Below are positions 17,736 through 26,542 of a stretch of DNA of 64,000 nt, piece by piece. Numbering within the stretch: the first letter of the stretch is position 1; every line of letters starts with the position of its first letter. The notes under the pieces were generated by a model. That model did no database searches, was not told where the DNA came from, and worked only from the letters and a program-made list of their open reading frames with translations. A program made the translations under genes and the position numbers. Source of the DNA: Rhizobacter koreensis (GTDB lineage Bacteria > Pseudomonadota > Gammaproteobacteria > Burkholderiales > Burkholderiaceae_C); NCBI RefSeq assembly GCF_013366375.1, contig NZ_JABWMJ010000007.1, positions 270,420 through 334,419 on the forward strand, given 5' to 3'.

Positions 17736-18785
17736 TCAGCCGGAGCCCCGGCCGCCCCTGGTGCCGCCGAGCGCCAGCCAGCATCCCAGCGCCAGCCCGC
17801 CGGCGAGCAGCGCGACGCCGCCCGCCGCCCCGCGCGATGCCGCGACCGACGGCGCGCGCAGGCCGCCGTCGACGCCGTGCCCGACGGACGGCGCGAACAG
17901 GTTGCCGGCGGTCGCCGCGGTCGGCGGACTCTTGCGCAGGCTCCGCCCGAGCAGCAGGCGCAGCATGCGGGCGGTCAGGTTCGGCGCGAGCGCGTGGGCG
18001 ATGCGGCTCGGCCAGGCGCTGGCCCCGAGCGTGAGCGTCGGCCGCGGCTCGCGCGCGAGCCGCACGATCGCCCGCGCGACCTCGCGCGGGTCGAGCTTGG
18101 GGCCGCCCGGTTGTAGCTCGTGGCCGCTGTAGTTGGCCCCGTGCGAAAGGCCGGGCGTGTCGACCACCGTCGGGTAGACCGCGCAGACGTGCACGCCGGG
18201 AATGTCGGCGACCTCGGCGCGCAGCGCCTGCACGAAGCCGTGCAGCCCGAACTTGGACGCGGTGTACGCCGTCGCGTACGGCAGCGGCGTCCACGCGCCG
18301 ACCGAGATCATCTGGATCAGCGTGCCGCGGCGCTGGTGGCGCAGATGCGGCAGCGCCGCGTGCGCACCGTTGAAGCCGCCGACCAGGTTGCTTTCGATCA
18401 CGCGCCGGTGCGCATCGATCGGCGTTCGGTCGAAGCGGCCCACCGCTCCGGTGCCCACCATGTTGATCCAGACGTCGATGCGGCCGTGGCGCAGCACCGC
18501 GGTATCGGCGAGCGCGCGCACCGCGGCGGCGTCGGTGGCATCGGTCCGTACGACCGACGCCGAGGCGCCGAGCTCGCGGCACTCGCGCGCGACGTCCTCG
18601 AGCGCCTCGGCACTGCGCGCCGCGAGCACCACGTCGGCGCCGGCATGCGCGAACGCGTGTGCCGAGGCGCGGCCGATGCCGCTCGATGCGCCGAGGATCA
18701 CGACGACCGGGCGGCGCTCGAACCTGGGTCGGATCCCGTTCCCCTTTGTCGATCCGGTATTCGCTCGGCTGCTCGTGCTGCCCAT
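17736..18785 (-). CDS. short-chain dehydrogenase/reductase with C-terminal membrane anchor
   Basis: A 349-residue classical SDR. The cofactor motif VVVILGASSGIGRASA lies at about residue 27, the active-site region has S in MISVGAWTPL and YTASKFG (catalytic Tyr-x3-Lys), and NMVGTG replaces the usual NNAG. After residue 260 the enzyme fold gives way to a basic region and a final hydrophobic helix (GGVALLAGGLALGCWLALGG), which suggests membrane association. The ATG at 18785 has GGAGG eight bases upstream. Substrate unknown. Confidence 0.87.
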   Translation of the reverse strand: MGSTSSRANTGSTKGNGIRPRFERRPVVVILGASSGIGRASAHAFAHAGADVVLAARSAEALEDVARECRELGASASVVRTDATDAAAVRALADTAVLRHGRIDVWINMVGTGAVGRFDRTPIDAHRRVIESNLVGGFNGAHAALPHLRHQRRGTLIQMISVGAWTPLPYATAYTASKFGLHGFVQALRAEVADIPGVHVCAVYPTVVDTPGLSHGANYSGHELQPGGPKLDPREVARAIVRLAREPRPTLTLGASAWPSRIAHALAPNLTARMLRLLLGRSLRKSPPTAATAGNLFAPSVGHGVDGGLRAPSVAASRGAAGGVALLAGGLALGCWLALGGTRGGRGSG

Positions 18786-19077
18786 GGTGATGCCTCCGTG
18801 TTGCCAGAGACGATGCGGGAGCATCCGCTGTGCCCAGGGCACCGGCAAGGCACACCAAGAGGTGCGACCCGGCGCGGCGGTGCCGGCTGCGAGACGGCGT
18901 GGCGAACGCGTCGTGGGGGGTCTCCGGCGGCCCGCTCCGGCAGGGTCGTCGCGCGTCGCGACCGCCGTGCCCGTTCACGCTCGCCTGGAGGGGGCCGCGT
19001 GTGGATGGGTCCGGATCCGGCGAGCGGCACTTGCGCCGCGCCGGCACCATGCAGGCCTGCCCGCCCCCGAACCGCCC

Positions 19078-19968
19078 GTGAACATCGCCAGCCTGATCCG
19101 CCTCCTCGCGCTCGCCGCCATCTGGGGCGCGTCGTTCCTCTTCATGCGGATCGCCGCGCCCGCGCTCGGGCCGGTGCTGCTGGCCGAGCTGCGTGCCGGT
19201 GTCGCCGCGCTGTTCCTCGCGGCGGTTGCGTTCGCGCTCAGGCGACCGCTCGACCTCCGCCGGCACTGGAAGCACTACCTGGTGCTCGGCGCGCTCAACT
19301 CGGCGCTGCCGTTCCTGTTGTTCAGCTACGCGGCGCAGACCCTCTCGGCGTCGCTGCTCTCGATCGTCAACGCGACCGCGCCGATCTGGTCGGCGCTCGT
19401 CGGCGCGTTGTGGCTGCGCCGATCGCTGTCGGGCGCGGCGGCCGCGGGGCTCGCGCTCGGAGTGGTCGGCGTCGCGGTGCTGGTCGGCTTCGACCCCGCA
19501 ACGCTGCAGCCCGGCGCGGCGGCGGCGATCGCCGCCGGCCTCGGCGCCGCGTTCTTCTACGGCATCGCGACCCACTACGCGCGCTCGGCACCGGCGATCG
19601 AGCCGCTGGCCAACGCGCACGGCAGCATGTGGGCGGCCACGCTGCTGATCGCGCCGACGCTGCCCGCATTCGCGCACCCGGTGGTGCCGAGCCTGCCGGT
19701 GGCGCTCGCGGTGCTCGGCATCGGCGTCGTCTGCAGCGGCGTCGCCTACCTGCTGTACTTCCGCCTCATCGCCGACATCGGCGCCGCCCCGGCGCTCACG
19801 GTGACGTTCCTGATCCCGGTCTTCGGCGTGCTCTGGGGCCACCTCGTGCTCGGCGAGCCGGTCGGCTGGAGCACGCTGATCGGCGGCGCCATCGTCGTCG
19901 GCGGCACCGCGCTCGTCACCGGATTCGGCTCGCCGGGCGGCTTGTGGCGGCGCCGCGAAGCCGGCTAG
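19078..19968 (+). CDS. EamA-family (DMT superfamily) permease
   Basis: A 296-residue protein with ten predicted transmembrane helices arranged as two EamA repeats; the first begins LALAAIWGASFLFMRIAAPA and the second around residue 145. This is the RhaT/EamA drug-metabolite transporter layout, usually exporting amino acids or other small metabolites. The start is a GTG at 19078. The reading frame remains open upstream but carries no transporter sequence. It has a single-gene layout before the MDR reductase. Confidence 0.88.
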   Translation: MNIASLIRLLALAAIWGASFLFMRIAAPALGPVLLAELRAGVAALFLAAVAFALRRPLDLRRHWKHYLVLGALNSALPFLLFSYAAQTLSASLLSIVNATAPIWSALVGALWLRRSLSGAAAAGLALGVVGVAVLVGFDPATLQPGAAAAIAAGLGAAFFYGIATHYARSAPAIEPLANAHGSMWAATLLIAPTLPAFAHPVVPSLPVALAVLGIGVVCSGVAYLLYFRLIADIGAAPALTVTFLIPVFGVLWGHLVLGEPVGWSTLIGGAIVVGGTALVTGFGSPGGLWRRREAG

Positions 19969-20059
19969 GCTTGGCGACCGTGGCGAGGCCGCTGCCGCGC
20001 TCCCGCCCGCGCCGGCGCGGCGTCGCCGGCGCGCCGCCATCCACCTCGAAAGGCCTTCC

Positions 20060-21106
20060 ATGCCCCTGCCCTCCGACCTCATCTCGCACCAGGTCCGCCT
20101 CGCTGCCCGCCCGGTCGGCCTGCCGACCGACGACGTCTGGCGATACACCGACGAGCCGGTCGGCGCGCCCGACGAGGGCGGCCTGGTGGTGCGCGTCGAG
20201 GCGCTCTCGCTCGACCCCGCGATGCGCGGCTGGATGAACGAGGGCAAGTCGTACATCGCACCGGTCGGCATCGGCGACGTCATGCGCGCCGGCGCCGTCG
20301 GCCGCGTGCTGGCGTCGCGCCACCCCGGCTTCGCCGAAGGCGACTGGGTTGCCGGCGCGCTCGGCGTGCAGACCGTCGCCCGCCTCGACGCCAGGACGCT
20401 CGCGAGTGCCGGCATGCACCGCATCGACCCGAGCCTCGGCACGCCGGCGCAGTGGCTGAACGTGCTCGGCATGCCGGGCATGACCGCGTACTTCGGCCTC
20501 AAGGAAGTCGGCCAGCCGCGCGCCGGGGAGACGCTGGTCGTGAGCGGCGCGGCCGGCGCGGTCGGGCAGACCGTCGGCCAGCTCGGCCGAATCCTCGGTC
20601 TGCGCGTCGTCGGCATCGCGGGCGGCGAGGCGAAGTGCCGCTTCGTCGTCGACGAGCTCGGCTTCGACGCCTGCGTCGACTACAAGGGCGGCGCGCTCAA
20701 GGAGGACCTGCGCGCGCACTGCCCGCAGGGCATCGACATCTACTTCGACAACGTCGGCGGCGACGTCCTCGACACCGTGCTGACGCGCCTCGCGCGCAAG
20801 GCCCGCGTCGTGATCTGCGGCGCGATCAGCCAGTACAACGCCACCTCGGCAGTCGCCGGCCCGAAGAACTACCTGTCGCTGCTGGTCAATCGCGCGCGCA
20901 TGGAAGGCATGGTCGTGTTCGACTACGCCGACCGCTACGGCGAAGCCGTCGCCGAGCTCGCCGGCTACCTGAAGGACGGCCGCCTGCGCTCGCGCGAGGA
21001 CGTCGTTCGCGGCAGCGTGCGCGACTTCCCGCGCACGCTGCTCAAGCTGTTCAGCGGCGAAAACCTCGGCAAGCTCGTCCTCGAGCTCGACGGCGCCGCA
21101 GCCTGA
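20060..21106 (+). CDS. NADP-dependent oxidoreductase, MDR family (CurA/LTB4DH-like)
   Basis: A 348-residue zinc-free medium-chain reductase. Visible blocks are SLDPAMRGWMNE (typical of leukotriene B4 12-hydroxydehydrogenase/CurA-like enzymes), the nucleotide loop VVSGAAGAVGQTVGQL at about residue 160 and YFDNVGGDVLD near residue 230. Members reduce alpha,beta-unsaturated carbonyls with NADPH in the cytoplasm. The ATG at 20060 follows GAAAGG. Length is normal. Confidence 0.92.
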   Translation: MPLPSDLISHQVRLAARPVGLPTDDVWRYTDEPVGAPDEGGLVVRVEALSLDPAMRGWMNEGKSYIAPVGIGDVMRAGAVGRVLASRHPGFAEGDWVAGALGVQTVARLDARTLASAGMHRIDPSLGTPAQWLNVLGMPGMTAYFGLKEVGQPRAGETLVVSGAAGAVGQTVGQLGRILGLRVVGIAGGEAKCRFVVDELGFDACVDYKGGALKEDLRAHCPQGIDIYFDNVGGDVLDTVLTRLARKARVVICGAISQYNATSAVAGPKNYLSLLVNRARMEGMVVFDYADRYGEAVAELAGYLKDGRLRSREDVVRGSVRDFPRTLLKLFSGENLGKLVLELDGAAA

Positions 21107-21190
21107 GGGAGCGGCGCGACCGAGCGTCGACGCCCGGGGGGCCGTCGCGACGACGCCGACGCGGCCGCGGCCGGGCGGCGGTGCAAGCCG

Positions 21191-22039
21191 TTAGCGCGAG
21201 GCGCCGGCCGGCGCGCAGCCTGCGGCGGCGGGTCCCGCAGCACCGGCACGCGACGCGGCCTCGAGCTCGTCCCTGAACGCGCGCAGCTCGCGCTTGCCGA
21301 CCGGCGCGCCGCGCGCCGGCACCGCGAGCTCGAAGTTCGACCACATCAGGTGGTCGATCGCCGCGGTCCAGCCGGCCAGGCTGCCGCCCGACGCGCAGTC
21401 GGCGAGCGGGCTGCGGTCCGTGAACAACGCGCCGACCGCGACGACGCGCAGGTCGGGGAACAGGACCACGCTGTCGGCACCGGTGCGGCCGCTGCCGACG
21501 TGCTCGATCTCGAGCTGCAGCTCGTCGACGTAGAGCTGGTAGTCGGTGTCGTACGTCACCACCGCCGGTGGCGTGGCACCTGGCGCGATCTCGCCGAGGA
21601 AGGCCAGCGCGCGCCGCTGCACCAGCACCGGAACGCCGGCGGCGACGAAGCTCGCCGCATTGGCGCCGACGCCCGGCCCGGCGGCGGTCAGCACGACGCC
21701 GCGGATCGTGATGTCGGGCCGCCCGGTGAGGCGCCGGAGCTCGGTGAGCAGCGTGGGATGCGAGGCGGCGCGTGCCGGATCGACGACGACCGCGCCGCGC
21801 GTCCCGACGCGGACCAGCGCGCCGCCGTCGGCAACCCCGACGCGGTAGAGGCCGGGCCTGACCGCCTCGGCGCGCAGCGTCCCGGCGGCAAGAGCGGTTG
21901 CAGCCGTCTGAGGTGTCGGAGCCGCGCACCCGGCGAGCGCTGCCGCCAGCACGGCGGATGCGCCGGCGCGGCGCGCCAACGCGCGCGCCGACGCCGCGGG
22001 CGCGGGGACGAGGAAGGACAGCGACGCGGGGAGAGGCAT
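21191..22039 (-). CDS. MBL-fold-like lipoprotein lacking the metal-binding histidines
   Basis: A 282-residue exported protein with a lipobox-like ALAGC ahead of residue 30. The mature part reads like a metallo-beta-lactamase-fold domain (VRPGLYRVGVADGGALVRVGTRGAVVVDP), but where the HxHxDH motif is expected the sequence is VLTAAGPGVGANAASFVAAG, with no histidines. The later block GADSVVLFPDLRVVAVGALF keeps the fold signature but also lacks the metal ligands. It is therefore probably a non-catalytic or re-purposed MBL-fold protein. The ATG at 22039 is adopted because it precedes the signal peptide. Confidence 0.7.
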   Translation of the reverse strand: MPLPASLSFLVPAPAASARALARRAGASAVLAAALAGCAAPTPQTAATALAAGTLRAEAVRPGLYRVGVADGGALVRVGTRGAVVVDPARAASHPTLLTELRRLTGRPDITIRGVVLTAAGPGVGANAASFVAAGVPVLVQRRALAFLGEIAPGATPPAVVTYDTDYQLYVDELQLEIEHVGSGRTGADSVVLFPDLRVVAVGALFTDRSPLADCASGGSLAGWTAAIDHLMWSNFELAVPARGAPVGKRELRAFRDELEAASRAGAAGPAAAGCAPAGASR

Positions 22040-22241
22040 GCGTGAAGGCGCGAGCTGGCCACGCGAAAGGAACGGGCTGCGGAGTCGAGCGCCGGGCCGG
22101 CTCCGGCGCGGGCGCAGTATCGCCGCCGCGCCGCGCCACCGTCGCCCGCGGCCGGCCGTGCTCGGGGCCATCGAGCCCATCGGGGAACGCCGCGGCCACG
22201 CTGGCCGCGGCAGGCGGGCGGCGTGGCGCCGCCCGCTAAGG

Positions 22242-23237
22242 TCACGCCGTCTCGGCAGCCTTGCGACGGCGCGCCGCGACGCCGGCGACGCCGAGCGCCA
22301 TGAAGAGCAGCGCCGCGGTGCCCGGCTCGGGGACCGCGAACACGTTCGCCCACGCCAGGTACTGCATCGTGCGGGCCTGCGCCTCGGTGATGCCGAGATC
22401 GCGCGCGACCTGCTCGTAGCCGAGCGTGCGCGGGTCGATGCCGGTGAGCGTGCCGAAGATCGTGAGCGCCTCGAGGTAGCTGCCGAACATGCTGGCGTGG
22501 TAGCTGTCGCTCGCCCACAGGTTGACCTTGCCGGGGTCGATGCCGTTGTACGGGTTGCTGTCGGCGAACATGGCGCGGATCGCCAGGTCCCAGGCGCTGC
22601 CGACCTGGATCACGCTGTCGATCTCGGGGTTGGCGGCGGCCGCGGCCATGTAGCCGGCACGCACGTCGCGCGACATCGCGAAGATGTCCTGCCCGAACCA
22701 GGCGCCGTTCGCCGGATAGGTCTGGTCGGCGCGCGACCAGGTGGCCATCAGGTTGATCTGCACATTCGGATTGCGCGCCTCGAACAGGTCGACCAGGAGG
22801 CCCGTGTACTGGATCAGCTGCGCCGGGTTGCCGGGCGCGCTGGCGTTCAGCGTGCTGAACGTGTGCATCACGACGTTGTCCCACGGCCGGTCGATGACGG
22901 TGCGACGGTTGTTGTAGTGCCAGTCGAGACCGATGCCGGGCTGCGTCTCGAGATACACGTTGTAGTTGAGCCCGGCCTGCGACGTGAACGCCTTGAAGAG
23001 CGCCGGGATCCCGCCGATCGTGGTGCCGCCGTTGAGGTCGGTGACGGTGTTCGGGCGGTACGTCTGCACCGCCGAGCCCTGCCCGAACGTGAAGCTGTTG
23101 CCGATGAAGAGGATGGTGCCGGGGTTCGGCGTCACCGGCGCGGCGACCGCGGCGCCTGTGAACGAGCCGAGAACCGCCAGGGCCGCGGCGGCCGCGAGCG
23201 CGGTCCCGCGTGCACGCAGTGAGCAGGAAGCAGTCAA
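22242..23237 (-). CDS. PEP-CTERM sorted SGNH-hydrolase-like protein
   Basis: A 331-residue secreted protein. After a signal peptide (hydrophobic core ALAAAAALAVLGSFTGA) comes ILFIGNSFTFG, an SGNH block-I-like nucleophile motif (Ser in GNSF), and near residue 245 ASDSYHASMFGSYL, which fits a D-x-x-H block V. The C-terminus VPEPGTAALLFMALG followed by an Arg-rich end is a PEP-CTERM exosortase sorting signal. The best start is a TTG at 23235-23237: AAGGAG lies six bases upstream and it immediately precedes the signal peptide. Likely an envelope-attached esterase-like protein; its substrate is unknown. Confidence 0.78.
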   Translation of the reverse strand: MTASCSLRARGTALAAAAALAVLGSFTGAAVAAPVTPNPGTILFIGNSFTFGQGSAVQTYRPNTVTDLNGGTTIGGIPALFKAFTSQAGLNYNVYLETQPGIGLDWHYNNRRTVIDRPWDNVVMHTFSTLNASAPGNPAQLIQYTGLLVDLFEARNPNVQINLMATWSRADQTYPANGAWFGQDIFAMSRDVRAGYMAAAAANPEIDSVIQVGSAWDLAIRAMFADSNPYNGIDPGKVNLWASDSYHASMFGSYLEALTIFGTLTGIDPRTLGYEQVARDLGITEAQARTMQYLAWANVFAVPEPGTAALLFMALGVAGVAARRRKAAETA

Positions 23238-23583
23238 AGGAGTCTCCTTGTTGGTGTGGTGACGGCCCCGCGACGTTGCGACAGGGGGCGGCGCGCCACT
23301 CATGGGCGGCGCGGCGCCTATGGCAGACACCGTGCCATCGACTCGCGAGTACCTGTCAGATCAACAACTTAGCTGCGCGGGGGTGACGAACTGCCCAGCA
23401 CCGCGAACCACTCTGTAAATCTTCTCGACACCCGGCGGGCGCGCGGTGCGGCACGCGCGGCACCGCGCGCGATGCGATCGCAGCTGCGGCCGTCGAGCGC
23501 GCACGCGAGCCTGGCGCCGGACCGCGCCGGAGGGTGACCGCGCCGGCTCGGGGGCACCCGCGCTTCGATGCAGACCCGCAGCC
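23238..23583. other. intergenic region with an 11-bp-arm hairpin
   Basis: These 346 bases lie between two minus-strand genes. They hold a GC-rich inverted repeat at 23439-23470 (arms GCGCGCGGTGC and GCACCGCGCGC, 10-base loop). There is no T-run, so it is not a standard intrinsic terminator, though it could be an RNA 3' end or REP-like element. The promoter of the PEP-CTERM gene should be in the left part. No coding remnant was recognised. Confidence 0.5.
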
Positions 23584-24669
23584 TCAGCGCAACCCTTCCC
23601 ACCAGCGCCGGTTCTCGCGCGGTCGGCCGAGGGTCAGCACCTCGCCGATCTCGGGCGTCGCGAGCGCGATGCCCTTGCGCTCGGCGAGCGCGGCGACGCG
23701 CTCGAGCGGCTCGCGCCAGCCGTGGAAGGCGAGATCGAACGTGCTGTTGTGAACCAGGAAGAGCGTGCGCGCGCCGAGCTCCTCGAACGCCTGCACGGTT
23801 TCCTCGGGCGTCATGTGCACGCTCGGCCAGCCGGCGTCGTAGGCGCCGTTCTCCATGAGCGCGAGGTCGATGCGGCCGAGTCGCGTGCCGATCTCGCGAA
23901 AGCCGGGGAAGTAGCCGGTGTCGCCGCTGTAGAAGATGCGCTCGGCGCCGCTCGCGAGCGACCACGCGGCCCAGAGCGTGCGGTTGCGGTCCCACAGCGT
24001 GCGCCCCGAGAAATGCTGCGCCGGCGCAGCGGTGACGACGACGCCCGCCCACTCGCGCTGCTGCCACCAGTCGAGCTCCTCGATGCGGTCGGCCGGCACG
24101 CCCCACTCCCGAAGGCGTGCGCCGACGCCGAGCGGCACGAAGTAGCGCTGCACGCGGTCGCGCAGCGCCTCGATGGTGCCGGCGTCGAGATGGTCGTAGT
24201 GGTCGTGCGAGAGCACCAGGCCTTCGATGCGCGGCACCTCGGCGAGCGCGAGCGGCGGCGCGTGGAAACGCTTGGGTCCCGCGAACGAGACCGGCGATGC
24301 GCGCTCGCCGAACACCGGATCGATGAGCCAGTAGCGGCCCTGCAGCTTGAGCAGGTGCGACGAGTGGCCGAGCCGCACGATGTGGTTGGCCGCCGGGTCG
24401 AGTGCGTCGAGGGCGGCACGGTCCAGCCGGCGCACCGGGATCGGATCGACCGGCACGGTGCCGACCTTCGTCTCGAACAGGAACCGCGTCCAGTTGCGCC
24501 AGCCCGAGAGAGCCGGCTTCGCGTCGGGGTTGGGCGGGTTGCGGAAGCCGCACTCGTCGGACGCGAACTGCGGCGACGACTTAAACCGCGCCTCGCATGC
24601 GTCGGCGCCGACGCCGGTGGCGCAGGCGCTCGAAAGCAGGATCGCGACGCAGCTGAGGACTCGTCTCAT
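23584..24669 (-). CDS. MBL-fold hydrolase, UlaG/NAPE-PLD-like lipoprotein
   Basis: A 361-residue protein with a lipoprotein-type signal (VAILLSSAC) and an intact zinc site: SHDHYDHLD near residue 163, AQHFSGR near 230, and YSGDTGYFPGF near 265. Together with the RLGHSSHLLKLQG block this is the N-acyl-phosphatidylethanolamine phospholipase D/RomA-like branch of the metallo-beta-lactamase superfamily. The function is probably phosphodiesterase or lactonase activity on a lipid-like substrate in the periplasm. The ATG at 24669 is placed before the signal peptide. Confidence 0.88.
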   Translation of the reverse strand: MRRVLSCVAILLSSACATGVGADACEARFKSSPQFASDECGFRNPPNPDAKPALSGWRNWTRFLFETKVGTVPVDPIPVRRLDRAALDALDPAANHIVRLGHSSHLLKLQGRYWLIDPVFGERASPVSFAGPKRFHAPPLALAEVPRIEGLVLSHDHYDHLDAGTIEALRDRVQRYFVPLGVGARLREWGVPADRIEELDWWQQREWAGVVVTAAPAQHFSGRTLWDRNRTLWAAWSLASGAERIFYSGDTGYFPGFREIGTRLGRIDLALMENGAYDAGWPSVHMTPEETVQAFEELGARTLFLVHNSTFDLAFHGWREPLERVAALAERKGIALATPEIGEVLTLGRPRENRRWWEGLR

Positions 24670-24838
24670 GGCACCCCTCGAAGGCGCGCCAGCATAGCGG
24701 CTGTGCAACGGCGCAACTCGGCGGACGACCCCGCCTGCAGACTCGGCGCGCGCCTCGACCGGCTTCGGCGCGCCGACGCTCCCCGGCGCGAGATGCCGGG
24801 CGCTGCCGTGTTCCGGCACGGCAGCGCGGCGCGCGCGA

Positions 24839-26500
24839 CTACGACGCGTAAAAGAGATAGTCCGCCGTGTACGGCACGCGCTCGCTCGCGCCGTGCGCCG
24901 CGCCGTCGCAGGCTCGCTGCGGCGCGACGCCGCCCGTGGTGTTGACGCGCTGGACGTGACTCACGCGTGAGAAGCGACCGGCGCCGCCGACCGAGCGCGT
25001 CGAGAGCAGCAGCCAGGGAATGGCGGCGCCCTGCGGCGCGTCGGCGCGCGCCTCGACGGTCCCGACGATGCGGCTGCCGTCGAAGGCCTCCCACGTCGGC
25101 CCGCCGCCGTGACGTCCGGCGGCGGCGCCGCGGGCATCGAGCAGCTCCGCCTCGGGCGCCACGAGAACCCAGCGCCCGCCGGCTGCCGCGCCGGCTTCGG
25201 GGCGGCACTCGTAGATCTGCACGCCCCGCGCCACGACCCGCTCGATCAGCGTCGATGCCCCCCGCGGCGCGAGGGCCTGCGGCACGCCCGCCGTGGCCGG
25301 CGCCTGCGCGACCTGCTGAACGGCGAGTGCACCGATCCGGCGCCCCATGTCGAGCCCCACCTCGACCGAGGTGCGGTAGTGGATGCCCTCCCAGATCCGC
25401 GCGTGCGCCACCTCGCGGGTGAAGGCGTCGACGCTGGCCCAGCGACGCGTGGCGCCGCCCGCGGTGGGGCTGCTGGTCGCGAGCTCCGGCATCGGCTGGC
25501 CGCCCGCCTCGGCCTTCAGGAGCTCGCCGAGCGCACCCGCCAGGATGCTGTGCGCGCTCGGGTACTCCGGATGCGTCGGGTTGTCGATCAGCGGCACCCA
25601 GCCATGCTCGACGTCGGTCGCGGGGCTGCCGTCGCGGTCGCCGTTGCGGATCGCCGTCACCGGGCGCCAGAACCCGTAGTGGTACTTGGCGTCGAGCACC
25701 GCGATCAGCGCGTCGTCCATGGCCTGACTCGCCGCTGCAAAGAGGCGCGCGTTCTGCGCCACGCTGCGGCCCGGCGCCGCGGCGACCGAGCGCAGCACCG
25801 CGTGGTAGATCGGCGGCAGCGAGTACTCCCAGAAGCGGGCAATCTCGTTCTGCTCGGGGGTGCGTTCGCGGCTCGCCTTGCTGCCGAGCGCCTTGACCTC
25901 GTTGTAGTCGCGCGCCCACGTCGCACTGTCCAGCGCTGGCGGCGGGCCCGGCCGGAACTGCGCGCCATCGCGCATCAGCCAGAGCTTGCGTTGCGGCCAC
26001 TGCGGCGCCGCCACACCGGTGGTGGGCACGTACGCGCCCGGCGCGGCGTGTGGCCGGTAACGATCGGCCGCGTTCGCGCCGTCGTCGGAGCGCCAGGCCA
26101 GCACGCGCGCAGCGGCCTGTTCGCCGGCGGCGATGCCGGCCGATCGGGCGGTGCCGTCGGCGAGCCTGCCGATCGCCGTGTCGTACGCACCCGCGATCGC
26201 GGCAGCCTGCTGCGGCAGCAGCTTGACGAGGCTCGCGCGGTTGGCAGCGGCGACTGCCGCCGCGCTCGCGACGGCGTCGCCCGGGTGCTGCAATTCGGCG
26301 GCATTCACCGCCTCGTGGACGGCGGTCTGCACGATCGCCATCACGCGGTTCGCGGGTGGCGTTCCGATCTTCGCCTGCACGATCCAGTCGCCGGCGAGCA
26401 TGTTCCAGTCGGTCACGACGTCGGCACGCGCGGGGGCGGCAACGGCGAGCAGCACGGCGACGCCGACGCAGGTGGCGGAGGTTCGAATGAGATGCTTCAT
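24839..26500 (-). CDS. vanadium-dependent haloperoxidase-like protein fused to DUF3455
   Basis: A 553-residue secreted protein (signal peptide ending APARA). Residues about 28-410 are a vanadium-chloroperoxidase/PAP2-type phosphatase-like domain: YGFWRPVTAIR, then HPEYPSAHS and RIWEGIHYRTSVEVGLDMG, which supply the oxyanion-binding Arg, Ser-His and His-Arg residues. From about residue 420 the sequence changes to RGVQIYECRP, WVLVAPEAELLD, PTWEAFDGS, IPWLLLSTRS and YTADYLFYAS, which match DUF3455. DUF3455 usually stands alone, so this is a fusion. It is followed after 42 bp upstream by a methyltransferase gene on the same strand, probably one operon. Confidence 0.85.
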   Translation of the reverse strand: MKHLIRTSATCVGVAVLLAVAAPARADVVTDWNMLAGDWIVQAKIGTPPANRVMAIVQTAVHEAVNAAELQHPGDAVASAAAVAAANRASLVKLLPQQAAAIAGAYDTAIGRLADGTARSAGIAAGEQAAARVLAWRSDDGANAADRYRPHAAPGAYVPTTGVAAPQWPQRKLWLMRDGAQFRPGPPPALDSATWARDYNEVKALGSKASRERTPEQNEIARFWEYSLPPIYHAVLRSVAAAPGRSVAQNARLFAAASQAMDDALIAVLDAKYHYGFWRPVTAIRNGDRDGSPATDVEHGWVPLIDNPTHPEYPSAHSILAGALGELLKAEAGGQPMPELATSSPTAGGATRRWASVDAFTREVAHARIWEGIHYRTSVEVGLDMGRRIGALAVQQVAQAPATAGVPQALAPRGASTLIERVVARGVQIYECRPEAGAAAGGRWVLVAPEAELLDARGAAAGRHGGGPTWEAFDGSRIVGTVEARADAPQGAAIPWLLLSTRSVGGAGRFSRVSHVQRVNTTGGVAPQRACDGAAHGASERVPYTADYLFYAS

Positions 26501-26542
26501 GGTGAGGTCCTCGGTCGATGGGAAGGGTTGGTGGCCCGGCGT

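Noticed and set aside
17362..20616. A very long open frame (over 1000 codons) on the minus strand
   Set aside because: It is a GC-driven shadow across several real genes (SDR, EamA, MDR reductase). The translation is Arg/Ala/Pro-rich and shows no domain.
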